Shown here: positions 25,179-33,081 of the stretch, in pieces
How positions within the stretch are numbered: position 1 is the first letter of the stretch
How the letters are laid out: the number at the start of each line of letters is the position of its first letter
Assembly (NCBI GenBank): GCA_903926465.1
Contig: CAIYJE010000116.1
Location: 1-35,979, forward strand
Origin: an uncultured Planctomycetales bacterium
GTDB lineage: Bacteria > Planctomycetota > Planctomycetia > Isosphaerales > Isosphaeraceae
DNA: 35,979 bases
Direction of reading: 5' to 3'
The notes under the pieces: model-generated
What the model saw: only the letters and a program-made list of their open reading frames with translations
Database searches by the model: none
What the model was told of the DNA's origin: nothing
Position numbers and translations under genes: made by a program

Positions 25179-27878
25179 TCATTCGCCGCCGCGGTCGGGT
25201 TCGCCATCGCCATCCCGATCATCAATGTGGTCACTGGCCTCGGCCCGGCCCACCTGGTCGTCCAGGATCGCGATGTCGCCATCGGGGCCTGGCAGCCCGG
25301 CTGGGGCCACTTCCAGACTGGCCGCCAGCTCGGCAGCCGCCAGTTCCGCATCGGCGGCCAACTCTTCTTCAGGGAGTTTGGCCAGCGAGCCCACCGACGT
25401 GTTTTCATCGACCTTGATTAACCGCACCCCCTGGGTGTTGCGGCCAATGCAGTTGATGTCGGCCACGCGGGTTCGAATGATGATGCCGCCCGTGGTCGTG
25501 ATCATCACCTCATCGGCGTCGGTCACCTTGGCCACCGCCACCACCGAGCCGTTGCGGTCGGTGGTCTTGATATCAATGACCCCCTTACCGCCGCGCGTCT
25601 GAGAGCGATACTCGCTCAGAGCGGTCCGTTTGCCATGCCCGTGCTCACACACGGTCAGCAAACTGGCAGGGTCTTCCTGGCCGTTGATCACGACCATGCC
25701 TACCACTTCATCCCCCTCATCCAGCGAGATCCCACGCACGCCATAGGCAGGGCGGCCCATCGACCGAACGTCCGATTCATCGAACCGGATGCTCATCCCT
25801 TCCTTGGTGGAAAGCAGGACCTGGTCTCCAGCCTTGATACGGTTGACGCCAATCAGGGTGTCTCCCGCATCCAGACCCAGGGCAATGATGCCACGGCCCA
25901 GAGGACGCTTGAAGGCGGTGAGGTCGGTCTTCTTGACCGTACCGCCCCGGGTGACCATGAACAGATACTCATCCGGCACAAAGTTCCGGACCGGGACCAG
26001 GCCGGTGACCTGCTCTCCTTCTTCAAGCTGCAACAAATTCACCAGGGCCCGGCCCGAGGCCGTTCGCGCGGCCATGGGCAGGTCGTACACCTTCAGCCAG
26101 TACACCTTGCCTTTGTTGGTGAAGAACAGGATGTAATCATGCGTCAAGGCCACGAACATATGCTCCAGGAAGTCGCCTTCCCGGGTGTTGGTGGCCGAGA
26201 TCCCGCGTCCGCCGCGCCCCTGGGCACGGTACGTGGAGGGGGGCAGCCGCTTGATGTAACCATCGTGGGTGATGGTCACCACCATGTACTCTTCGCGAAT
26301 CAGGGATTCTTTGTCGTAGTCGGCCACTTCCTCGTCGGAAATCAGACTGCGACGGGCGTCTGCGTACTTGGCTTTGATTTCGACCAGGTCCGCGTTGATC
26401 AGTTCGCGGATCAACTGGGGGTCGGCCAGAATGGCCTCATAGCGGCCAATGTCTTCCTTCAGGCCCCGGTATTCGGTGGCCAGCTTGTCGGCCTCCAGGC
26501 CGGTCAGCCGCTGAAGCTGCATGGCCAGAATGGCATCGGCCTGCATTCTGGTCAGACCGCCGGTCTGCTTGGCATCGGGATCGTCCAGGGCGCGACGGAG
26601 AATCTCGGGAGAGACCTCAATCCCCATCAGGCGAACCCGGGCCTCGGCCGGATCGCGAGAGGACCGGATCACCCGGATGATCTCGTCGATATAGGTGAGG
26701 GCGATCAGCAACCCTTCCACCAGGTGGGCCCGCTGCCGGGCCTGGCGCAGCTGATACTGGGTGCGCCTGCGGATCACGTTCACCCGGTGATCCAGGTACT
26801 GCGCCAGCATGTCTTTCAGGGTCAGGGTTCGCGGCCGGCCATCCACCAGGGCCAGCAAGATCACGCTGAAGCTGCTCTGGAGCGGCGAAAACTGGAAGAG
26901 CTGGTTGAGGATGACAATCGGGTCCTCCCCCTTCTTGCACTTCACCACAATTCGGACCGGCTGCTTGCGGTCTGACTCGTCGACCACGTCCACCACGCCC
27001 GAGATCCGGCCGGCGGTCACCAGTTCGGCAAGCTTCTTGAGCAGCCCTTCTTTGGTGAGCTGGTAGGGGATCTCGGTCAGCACGATGTGGGTGCGGCCGT
27101 CCTTCAACTCTTCGAACTCATACTTGGCGCGTAAGATCACCCGGCCGCGGCCGGTGCGGTACGCTTCCAGAATTCCCATGTGGCCGCAGATGGTGGCACC
27201 GGTGGGGAAGTCTGGGCCCTTGATGAACTCCATCAGGTCATCAAGCTCAAGCGTGGGGTTGGCGTTCAGCGCCAGCAAGGCATCGCAAACTTCGCCCAGG
27301 TTGTGCGGGGGAATAGACGTGGCCATGCCCACGGCAATTCCGCCCGACCCGTTCACCAGCAGGTTGGGGAACTTACCGGGCAAAACCCGGGGCTCGTTGT
27401 ATTTTTCGTCATAATTGGGCTGAAAGTCGACGGTATCGAGGGTGATATCCTCGAGCATGTCGGCCGCCACCGGGCTGAGCTTGGCCTCGGTGTATCGCAT
27501 GGCGGCGGGTGGCAGACCGTGGATGCTGCCAAAGTTCCCCTGCCCATTGATGAGCAGGTGCCGCATATTCCACCACTGGGCCATGCGGGCCAGGGTGGGA
27601 TAAATGGAGTTATCACCGTGGGGGTGATACCGCTTCATGGTCTCACCCACGATACCGGCACACTTGCTGGTGCTGGAACCGGGGGTCAGGCCCAGATCTC
27701 GCATGGCCACCAGAATTCGCCGCTGCGAGGGCTTCAGGCCGTCACGCACGTCGGGCAAGGCGCGACTGACAATGACCGACATCGCGTACGTGAGGTAACT
27801 CTCTTTGAGTTCCTCCTCGATGTTCAGCGGGATTGGCGGCAGCGGTTCCGGAATGGCGGGTGGTTGCGCAGTGCTCAC
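25179..27878 (-). CDS. gyrA: DNA gyrase subunit A
   Basis: GyrA forms the DNA-cleaving half of gyrase, which introduces negative supercoils. I chose the GTG at 27878 (AAGGA about 11 bases upstream, product of 899 residues), since sequence further up is Pro/Arg-rich and not GyrA-like. Visible are the N-terminal block NIEEELKESYLTYAMSVIV, catalytic Tyr129 (AAMRYTEAKLS), the winged-helix region, and the GyrA-box QGRGGRG near residue 552 that marks a wrapping gyrase rather than topoisomerase IV. The beta-pinwheel C-terminal domain follows, with an acidic tail. The quinolone region reads HGDNSIYPTL: Asn90 and Pro94 stand at the E. coli Ser83 and Asp87 positions. gyrB is not in the window. Confidence 0.96.
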   Translation of the reverse strand: MSTAQPPAIPEPLPPIPLNIEEELKESYLTYAMSVIVSRALPDVRDGLKPSQRRILVAMRDLGLTPGSSTSKCAGIVGETMKRYHPHGDNSIYPTLARMAQWWNMRHLLINGQGNFGSIHGLPPAAMRYTEAKLSPVAADMLEDITLDTVDFQPNYDEKYNEPRVLPGKFPNLLVNGSGGIAVGMATSIPPHNLGEVCDALLALNANPTLELDDLMEFIKGPDFPTGATICGHMGILEAYRTGRGRVILRAKYEFEELKDGRTHIVLTEIPYQLTKEGLLKKLAELVTAGRISGVVDVVDESDRKQPVRIVVKCKKGEDPIVILNQLFQFSPLQSSFSVILLALVDGRPRTLTLKDMLAQYLDHRVNVIRRRTQYQLRQARQRAHLVEGLLIALTYIDEIIRVIRSSRDPAEARVRLMGIEVSPEILRRALDDPDAKQTGGLTRMQADAILAMQLQRLTGLEADKLATEYRGLKEDIGRYEAILADPQLIRELINADLVEIKAKYADARRSLISDEEVADYDKESLIREEYMVVTITHDGYIKRLPPSTYRAQGRGGRGISATNTREGDFLEHMFVALTHDYILFFTNKGKVYWLKVYDLPMAARTASGRALVNLLQLEEGEQVTGLVPVRNFVPDEYLFMVTRGGTVKKTDLTAFKRPLGRGIIALGLDAGDTLIGVNRIKAGDQVLLSTKEGMSIRFDESDVRSMGRPAYGVRGISLDEGDEVVGMVVINGQEDPASLLTVCEHGHGKRTALSEYRSQTRGGKGVIDIKTTDRNGSVVAVAKVTDADEVMITTTGGIIIRTRVADINCIGRNTQGVRLIKVDENTSVGSLAKLPEEELAADAELAAAELAASLEVAPAGLPGPDGDIAILDDQVGRAEASDHIDDRDGDGEPDRGGE

Positions 27879-28401
27879 TCGAGATCGGTCCTTCCTCGGC
27901 AGATAACCTGGCACCAACACCGGCGTACGGGCCCTTGGTGGCAGGCTCGCGGTCAAGACATACATTCTACGCCATTGGCCCACGGCACACAAGCGTTTCC
28001 GGCTCTGCCGGGGTCGCCCCAAGTAATGCAGGATCAAGCAGTAAGGCGCGGCCAGCCCGGGCCCCGAAACCGGCCGGCCGGCCGGCCTCAGCTGGGATCC
28101 CAGGCGGGGCCGAAAATCGAACCGGCGATCCCACCAAAACGCGCGGGGCGGACAATGGACACCCCTTTGGAGCCGAGCCTGGCGCGGCAAGCCTCGACGA
28201 TAACCCCTCGCACTCTACGCAAACCCTAGATCCCACCAAAACTCCGTGAAATGGCCTGTGGAATCCGAACGTAGGTGCTTTACGGGGAGCAATGTAGGGT
28301 CGAAAATGAAACGCGTATTTCGCGCGCCTGGCAAAACGCATGGGCGCGGTCCTCGGCATGCCCTGCGGGGACCTCTCACTTCGTATCAAGGACGCACAGC
28401 C
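27879..28401. other. Divergent region between gyrA and a secreted-protein gene
   Basis: About 520 bases. A 14-base direct repeat, GATCCCACCAAAAC, occurs at 28127-28140 and 28229-28242, 102 bases apart. This spacing and identity suggest a repeated regulatory site or a small duplication. No convincing promoter hexamers were found and no gene is recognised. Confidence 0.5.
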
Positions 28402-29586
28402 ATGAGAACGTGGTCAACGACAATGGGAATGGCACTGCTGGGGCTGACCAGCATGGCAACCGCCCAGCAGCCTGGGCTGCCGGCTCCAACGCTGCCGGCT
28501 CCCGGACAGGTTCAGGTTCAGGTTCAGGTTCCCGCGGTTCCAGTCATCCCCCGACCTGCGGGAACGCAGACCGCTCCAGCGACACCCGCTGCGGTGGTTC
28601 CAGGGCGAGCGGTTGCGCCCGCAACTACCGTCCCCGCTCAGGCCGCTCCAGGGCGACCCGTTGCAGTTCAGGCGGGCGCGGCTGCGGCCCCCGCTCAGGC
28701 CGTACCCGCCGATCAGGCCGCATCGGCCGCGGCCGTGGCCGAGCGACTGGCGGGATTCGTCAAAGCCTTCAATGATCGCAACGCCACCGCCCTGGCCGAC
28801 TACTTGACCGAAGATGCCACCCTGATCGCCAGTGACGGCGTGGTGACACGCGGCAAGCCTGCCCTGGGCGAACTGTTCACGGCCGGGTTTGCTCAACCCA
28901 CAAATTACACGCTGGCTTCCACCATTGAGGGAACCCGGTTCCTGACGCCCGACGTGGCTCAGCTTGAGGGCGTGAGCAAGCTGACCGCCCCCAACGAACC
29001 CTCCGTGGTCAATAACTTCGTGTCGCTGGTCACCCGCACCAACAACGTCTGGCGAATTGCCGAGATTCGTGACCTGCCGGCCGCCCCCGAAGTGGTTGCA
29101 CCGGCCGATCGGCTGGCAGAACTGGAGTGGATGGTGGGCGACTGGGTGAGCGAAAGCGCGGAAGCCAATACCAAGACCACCTCCAGCGTGCGCTGGGGTG
29201 ATAACAAAGCGTTCCTGGTTCGCCAGGCCAGCGAGCAGGTTGGCCAGGAGAAGCCCCACACCAGCCTGATGATTGTGGGCTGGGATCCCCAGAGCAGCCA
29301 GATCAAGTCCTGGTTGTTTGATTCTGAAGGGACCGTGGGCGAGGGGCTTTGGGCCCGCGCCGCCGATAACCAGTGGGTGATCCGGGCCCAGGGCGCCCAC
29401 ATCGATGGCACCAGCGGCTCGGCCACTCAGGTGATCACGCTCGAGAACCCCAACGCCGCTCGCACCAGCACGGTAGACCGGATGAGCGGCGGCGTGATCG
29501 TTCCTGACAAGGATGAGATTCTGATGGTCCGTCGGCCCCCGGCTTCTCCAGCGGCCGCCCCGGGCGCCGCGGCCCCCGCTCGCTGA
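28402..29586 (+). CDS. Secreted protein with SnoaL/DUF4440-like domain and a DUF1579-like domain
   Basis: The 394-residue product starts with a signal peptide (MRTWSTTMGMALLGLTSMA, cleavage near TAQ). A Pro/Ala/Gln-rich linker runs to about residue 110 and includes a QVQVQV run. A SnoaL-like fold follows (about 115-230): AERLAGFVKAFNDRNATALA, then LTEDATLIASDGVVTRGKPA. Last comes a beta-rich region (about 238-385, LAELEWMVGDWVSES, LMIVGWDPQSSQIKSW) resembling DUF1579-type lipocalin-like domains. Such pairs are annotated as SgcJ/EcaC-like in planctomycetes, but no reaction is established. The ATG has AAGGA 9 bases upstream; the GTG at 28246 would hide the signal peptide. Confidence 0.82.
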   Translation: MRTWSTTMGMALLGLTSMATAQQPGLPAPTLPAPGQVQVQVQVPAVPVIPRPAGTQTAPATPAAVVPGRAVAPATTVPAQAAPGRPVAVQAGAAAAPAQAVPADQAASAAAVAERLAGFVKAFNDRNATALADYLTEDATLIASDGVVTRGKPALGELFTAGFAQPTNYTLASTIEGTRFLTPDVAQLEGVSKLTAPNEPSVVNNFVSLVTRTNNVWRIAEIRDLPAAPEVVAPADRLAELEWMVGDWVSESAEANTKTTSSVRWGDNKAFLVRQASEQVGQEKPHTSLMIVGWDPQSSQIKSWLFDSEGTVGEGLWARAADNQWVIRAQGAHIDGTSGSATQVITLENPNAARTSTVDRMSGGVIVPDKDEILMVRRPPASPAAAPGAAAPAR

Positions 29587-29633
29587 TTTGACCTTTGGGG
29601 ATCGGCGACAAGAATTCCCCAGATGGCCAAGCT

Positions 29634-29673
29634 GAACGTGCTTGCCAGGCCCTGAGCCTTGGCAAGCACGTTC
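29634..29673 (+). terminator. Strong hairpin after the SnoaL-like gene
   Basis: GAACGTGCTTGCCA (29634-29647) pairs with TGGCAAGCACGTTC (29660-29673). The stem extends inward by GGC/GCC with one bulged A. The tail is only weakly T-rich. It probably ends transcription before the next secreted-protein gene. Confidence 0.55.
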
Positions 29674-29772
29674 GCGGGCTCTTGGGCTTCGCTTCAAAAC
29701 AGAAACATAACCGTACGGTGGTCCCGCAGACGCGGCACTCGGCAGATTTCCTGTCATACAAGAGGTTCACCT

Positions 29773-32502
29773 GTGATTCGCAATCGAGTTGCTCTCGCTC
29801 TGGCGGCGGCCGCGGTCCTCGGACTCGGCACCACCACAGCCTTTGCCCAGCGCGGCCGTGGTGGTGGCGGCGGCGGTGGCGGCCGGCCCGCAGGCGGCGG
29901 AATGGCCAGGCCCATGGGTGGCCAGATGGCCCGCCCCGCAGGCGGCGGTGGAATGGCCAGGCCGGCAGGTGGTGGCGGCATGGCCCGTCCAGCCCAGCCG
30001 ATGCAACGCCCGGCCCAGATGCCGATGCAACGTCCAGCCCAGCCGATGCAACGCCCGGCCATGCCTGGAGGCGGCATGTCCAGGCCGGCCCAAATGCCCG
30101 CGCAACGGCCCAATATCAGCATGCCCCAGAACCGACCGGCCACCATGCCCGGCAATGTGGGCCGACCCAACGTTCCCCAGAATCGACCCACCACCATGCC
30201 CGGCCAGGTCGGCGGTGGCATGAATCGACCCACCACCATGCCCGGCCAGGTCGGCGGTGGCATGAACCGACCCGGTGGCGCGGGGGGTATGAATCGACCC
30301 ACCACCATGCCCGGCCAGGTCGGCGGTATTGGTGGCATGAATCGGCCCACCACCCTACCCGGCCAGGTCGGCGGTGGTAATCGTCCCCCTTGGGGCGGTG
30401 GCAATGTTGGGAATCGACCGACCACCTTGCCCGGCCAAGTGGGTGGCGGCATGAACCGACCCGGCGGCGTGGGTGGAATTGGTGGCATGAATCGGCCCAC
30501 CACCTTGCCCGGCCAAGTGGGTGGCGGCATGAACCGACCCGGCGGCGGCGGCGGTGGGATCAACCCCGGCAACCGACCCGGCGGTATTGGTGGCATGAAT
30601 CGGCCCACCACCCTGCCCGGCCAGGTGGGCGGCGGGAACCGGCCCCCTTGGGGCGGTGGCGGTACAGGCGGTGGTAACTTCAACCCCGGCAACCGACCTG
30701 GCGGCATTGGCGGTGGCAACTTCAACCCCGGTAACCGACCCGGCGGCGTGGGTGGAATTGGTGGCATCGGCGGAGCTGGTGGGAACCGCCCTGGGTTTGG
30801 CGGTAGCGGAACCTGGAATGGCGGCAATCGCCCTGGCGGTGGTAACTGGGGCGGCAATGGTAACAACTGGGGCGGGAACCGGCCCGGTATCGGTGGCGGC
30901 AACAACAATAACATTGGTAACACCACCAATATCAACGTCTCCAACCGCCCTGGCGGCGGTGGCAACTGGGGCGGCGGTGGCAACTGGGGTGGTGGTGGCA
31001 ACTGGGGCGGAAATCGGCCCGGCGGTGGTAACTGGGGCGGCGGTGGTTACAACAACTGGAACGGCAATCGTCCCGGTGGTGGTTGGTACGGCGGCCGGCC
31101 TGGCGGCAACACGGTGGTGAATAACAACTACTACGGCCCCGGCTGGAGTGGCGCCAACTACGGCAACTGGTACCACGGTGGTTCTGGCAGCGCTTTCTGG
31201 GGTGGTTTCGCCGGTGCCATGACGGGTGTGGGGATCAGCAACCTTCTCAGGCCCAACTATGGCTATGGCATGGGCTATGGCTACGGTGGTTATGGCATGG
31301 GTTACGGTATGGGAATGTACAACTACGGCAGCATGTACAACACCATGGGCTATTACCCATCGGCCTGGACCATGCCGATGTATGGAAGCTGGGGCCTGGG
31401 TGGCGTGGCCAACAACTGGATGACCTCCAGCTACATGAACCCCTATGTCACGCCGGCCACTCAGACCGTGATCGTGCAGCAGCCCGTGCCGGTGGTCATT
31501 GACGCCTCGGGCGTTCAGCAGCAGGCACCCGCCACCCAGCAAATGGTGGCCTATGACTATTCCAAGCCGATCGACCTGGCCTCTGCGCCGAGCGACGAGC
31601 AGACCGCGGAATCGGCCCAGAAGATGTTCGAATCGGCGCGAGAGCGATTCAAAGCGGGTGACTACGGCCAGGCCCTGTCGCTGTCTGATCAGGCGCTCAC
31701 CCAGCTTCCCAATGACCCGACCCTGCACGAGTTCCGGGCGCTCGCCCTGTTCGCGTTGAAGCGGTATGACGAAGCCGCGGCCACCGATTACGCCGTGCTT
31801 TCGGCCGGTCCAAGCTGGAACTGGGCCACCATGGTCGGGCTCTACCCCAACGTGGAAGCCTACACGGCCCAGATCCGCGACCTCGAAGCCTTTGCCAAGG
31901 CCAACCCAATGGCCGCCGCGCCCCAGTTCTTGCTGGCATACCACTACCTGGTGCAAGACCACAAAGACGCGGCCGCCACGCGGTTCGCCAAGGTGGCCGA
32001 AATGCAGCCCAAGGACGAACTTTCTGCGAAGTTCGCCAAACTGCTTGAAGTGAACAAGGCCGCCCTGGCCGCCGCACCGGCCGCCGGTGCTCCAGCCGCT
32101 GCGGGCGCCGCTCAGCCAACCGAGGTGGCTCAGAACGTCCCTGGGAATCCACCGGTGACCGGTGGTGCAGCCCCCGAGGCAGCCCAGGCCAAGGTCGAAC
32201 CGCCGCCACCACCGCCCGAGACGCTGGCCGGCACCTGGACCGCCAAGCCAGACGCCAAGGTGACCATCACCCTGACACTGGGCACCGACGGTGCCTACAC
32301 CTGGTCGATCGTTCAGGGCGGACAAACCCAGACCATCACCGGCAAAGCCGGCTACAAAGATGATGTGCTGGTTTTGAACCAAGAGGAGGGCCCCCCCTTG
32401 GCCGGCAAGATCAAACTTGATGCCGCCACCAACTCCTTCACGTTCAAACCCCCAGGCGCACCCGAGAGCGTAGATGGCCTGACGTTCTCCAAGCAAAGCT
32501 GA
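29773..32502 (+). CDS. Large secreted Gly-rich repeat protein with TPRs and a C-terminal beta-rich domain
   Basis: The GTG at 29773 has AGAGG 7 bases upstream and gives a clear signal peptide (MIRNRVALALAAAAVLGLGT, cleavage after AFA). The 909-residue product is modular. First comes a Gly/Arg/Met/Pro-rich segment with MQRPAQ units, then seven RPTT(M/L)PGQVGG repeats. Asn/Trp/Gly repeats (GGNWGGGGNWGG) and a Tyr/Gly/Met segment (about 495-520) follow. TPR-like helices lie at about 615-765 (ARERFKAGDYGQALSLSDQA). A short beta-rich domain ends the protein (about 816-909, LAGTWTAKPDAKVTITLTLG). Similar designs occur in planctomycetes. The repeats suggest an extracellular matrix or cell-surface role; no enzyme is recognised. 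Confidence 0.85.
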   Translation: MIRNRVALALAAAAVLGLGTTTAFAQRGRGGGGGGGGRPAGGGMARPMGGQMARPAGGGGMARPAGGGGMARPAQPMQRPAQMPMQRPAQPMQRPAMPGGGMSRPAQMPAQRPNISMPQNRPATMPGNVGRPNVPQNRPTTMPGQVGGGMNRPTTMPGQVGGGMNRPGGAGGMNRPTTMPGQVGGIGGMNRPTTLPGQVGGGNRPPWGGGNVGNRPTTLPGQVGGGMNRPGGVGGIGGMNRPTTLPGQVGGGMNRPGGGGGGINPGNRPGGIGGMNRPTTLPGQVGGGNRPPWGGGGTGGGNFNPGNRPGGIGGGNFNPGNRPGGVGGIGGIGGAGGNRPGFGGSGTWNGGNRPGGGNWGGNGNNWGGNRPGIGGGNNNNIGNTTNINVSNRPGGGGNWGGGGNWGGGGNWGGNRPGGGNWGGGGYNNWNGNRPGGGWYGGRPGGNTVVNNNYYGPGWSGANYGNWYHGGSGSAFWGGFAGAMTGVGISNLLRPNYGYGMGYGYGGYGMGYGMGMYNYGSMYNTMGYYPSAWTMPMYGSWGLGGVANNWMTSSYMNPYVTPATQTVIVQQPVPVVIDASGVQQQAPATQQMVAYDYSKPIDLASAPSDEQTAESAQKMFESARERFKAGDYGQALSLSDQALTQLPNDPTLHEFRALALFALKRYDEAAATDYAVLSAGPSWNWATMVGLYPNVEAYTAQIRDLEAFAKANPMAAAPQFLLAYHYLVQDHKDAAATRFAKVAEMQPKDELSAKFAKLLEVNKAALAAAPAAGAPAAAGAAQPTEVAQNVPGNPPVTGGAAPEAAQAKVEPPPPPPETLAGTWTAKPDAKVTITLTLGTDGAYTWSIVQGGQTQTITGKAGYKDDVLVLNQEEGPPLAGKIKLDAATNSFTFKPPGAPESVDGLTFSKQS
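30181..30660 (+). repeat. Coding repeat array, seven NRPTT(M/L)PGQVGG units
   Basis: The first two units lie 42 bases (14 residues) apart at 30181 and 30223. Later units are spaced by inserted Gly/Asn/Pro stretches. DNA identity between units is high, so the array can expand or contract by recombination and may be mis-sized in short-read assemblies. A degenerate unit (RPATMPGNVG) precedes it. Confidence 0.85.
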
Positions 32503-32531
32503 GCCTGAGCCCAATCTCTGGCTTCTCAAGT

Positions 32532-32576
32532 GGTTCATGATTGGGGTTGCACACAAAAACAACCCAATCGTGAACC
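32532..32576 (+). terminator. Hairpin after the Gly-rich protein gene
   Basis: Bases 32532-32549 pair with 32560-32576 apart from one bulged G and one G-T pair, over a 10-base A-rich loop. It lies 30 bases after the stop. Confidence 0.5.
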
Positions 32577-32604
32577 GTATTAACCAACCCGGCAACCGTG
32601 TATC

Positions 32605-32647
32605 CGCCCGTCACTCCAGACGCGTTCCGCGTCTGGAGTGACGGGCG
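32605..32647. terminator. Perfect 20-bp stem hairpin, likely terminator
   Basis: Bases 32605-32624 are the exact reverse complement of 32628-32647, with a TTC loop. TTATCATTT follows. It is the second hairpin after the Gly-rich gene and would isolate it from the downstream polysaccharide gene. Confidence 0.65.
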
Positions 32648-32828
32648 TTATCATTTGATGGCCAAAGAGCTGGGCTGTACGGAATTCCAAACATCACACG
32701 CTCAGAACTTTTTCTATTTAAGGCAAGACTTTACCCCGCCCAAACCGCACCACACTCTTCGAATTGACCAATTCTTTTAAGCCTATTCACGCTTAACCGG
32801 TAGCATACGCCCGCACGTCAAGATGACA

Positions 32829-32857
32829 TTGACGCCATGTAAGACTAGTGCTAAATA
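32829..32857 (+). promoter_or_regulatory. Candidate promoter for the WbsX/GT4 gene
   Basis: TTGACG (32829-32834) is followed after 17 bases by TAAATA (32852-32857). This predicts a leader of about 85 bases containing the alternative helices described at 32892-32940. The surrounding 150 bases are clearly AT-richer than nearby genes. Confidence 0.42.
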
Positions 32858-32891
32858 AGACGCCAAGAATAGCCATAGAAGGCTAGACGCA

Positions 32892-32940
32892 CACAAGGCG
32901 GCTGGATCTCGGCCTTGTGGATCGGCAAAACACAAGGAGG
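32892..32940 (+). promoter_or_regulatory. Leader with mutually exclusive helices, one covering the ribosome binding site
   Basis: CACAAGG occurs at 32892-32898 and again at 32931-32937, where it is part of the ribosome binding site AAGGAGG (32934-32940). CCTTGTG (32913-32919) lies between and can pair with either copy, over 14-base and 11-base spacings. The upstream helix extends to 8 bp (CACAAGGC with GCCTTGTG) and leaves the site free; the downstream one (7 bp) hides it. This is a possible translational switch. No ligand-binding riboswitch core was recognised. Confidence 0.45.
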
Positions 32941-32949
32941 TTGGGATCA

Positions 32950-33081
32950 ATGAGCCAGCATGCCGTGACAGCTCAGGATGGCTGCCCCGTGAGGCTGATT
33001 GCCTTCCATTTACCCCAGTTTCATCCGATCCCGGAGAATGATGACTGGTGGGTCGGGGGTTCACGGAATGGGCCAACGTAA
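32950..33081 (+). pseudogene. 5' fragment of the WbsX/GT4 gene (frame broken)
   Basis: The ATG at 32950 has a strong ribosome binding site (AAGGAGG, 9 bases upstream). It encodes the true N-terminus of a WbsX-like domain: [20 protein letters not shown], then W. The family continues W-W-G-x-G-FTEW. Here the frame instead reads VGGSRNGPT and stops at 33079, while GRGFTEW appears in the next frame from 33051. Restoring one G in the GGG at 33050-33052 joins the two. So this is the start of the gene described at 33048 and 34814, cut off by an apparent one-base deletion or a sequencing error. Confidence 0.75.

Noticed and set aside
24720-25602. Plus-strand frames between the small hypothetical gene and gyrA
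   Set aside because: They begin plausibly (MKLDRPEEILEDLA) but soon become Arg/His/Pro-rich and overlap gyrA antisense.
25635-26975. 446-codon plus-strand frame inside gyrA
   Set aside because: Antisense shadow of a certain gene; His/Gln/Gly-rich, no domain.
28414-29757. 447-codon minus-strand frame opposite the SnoaL-like gene
   Set aside because: The plus-strand gene has a signal peptide, ribosome binding site and domains; this frame has none.
30181-30660. Regularly spaced repeats that might suggest a CRISPR array
   Set aside because: The repeats are in frame, encode NRPTT(M/L)PGQVGG, and the spacers also encode Gly/Asn-rich protein.
30355-32595. Long minus-strand frame (746 codons) opposite the Gly-rich protein gene
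   Set aside because: Low-complexity Thr/Ala/Val/His composition mirrors the Gly-rich repeats; no start signal or domain. The 415-codon Pro-rich frame at 29754-31001 is the same artefact.
32598-32780. 60-codon plus-strand frame after the Gly-rich gene
   Set aside because: Its first part is the 20-bp hairpin; no domain or start signal.
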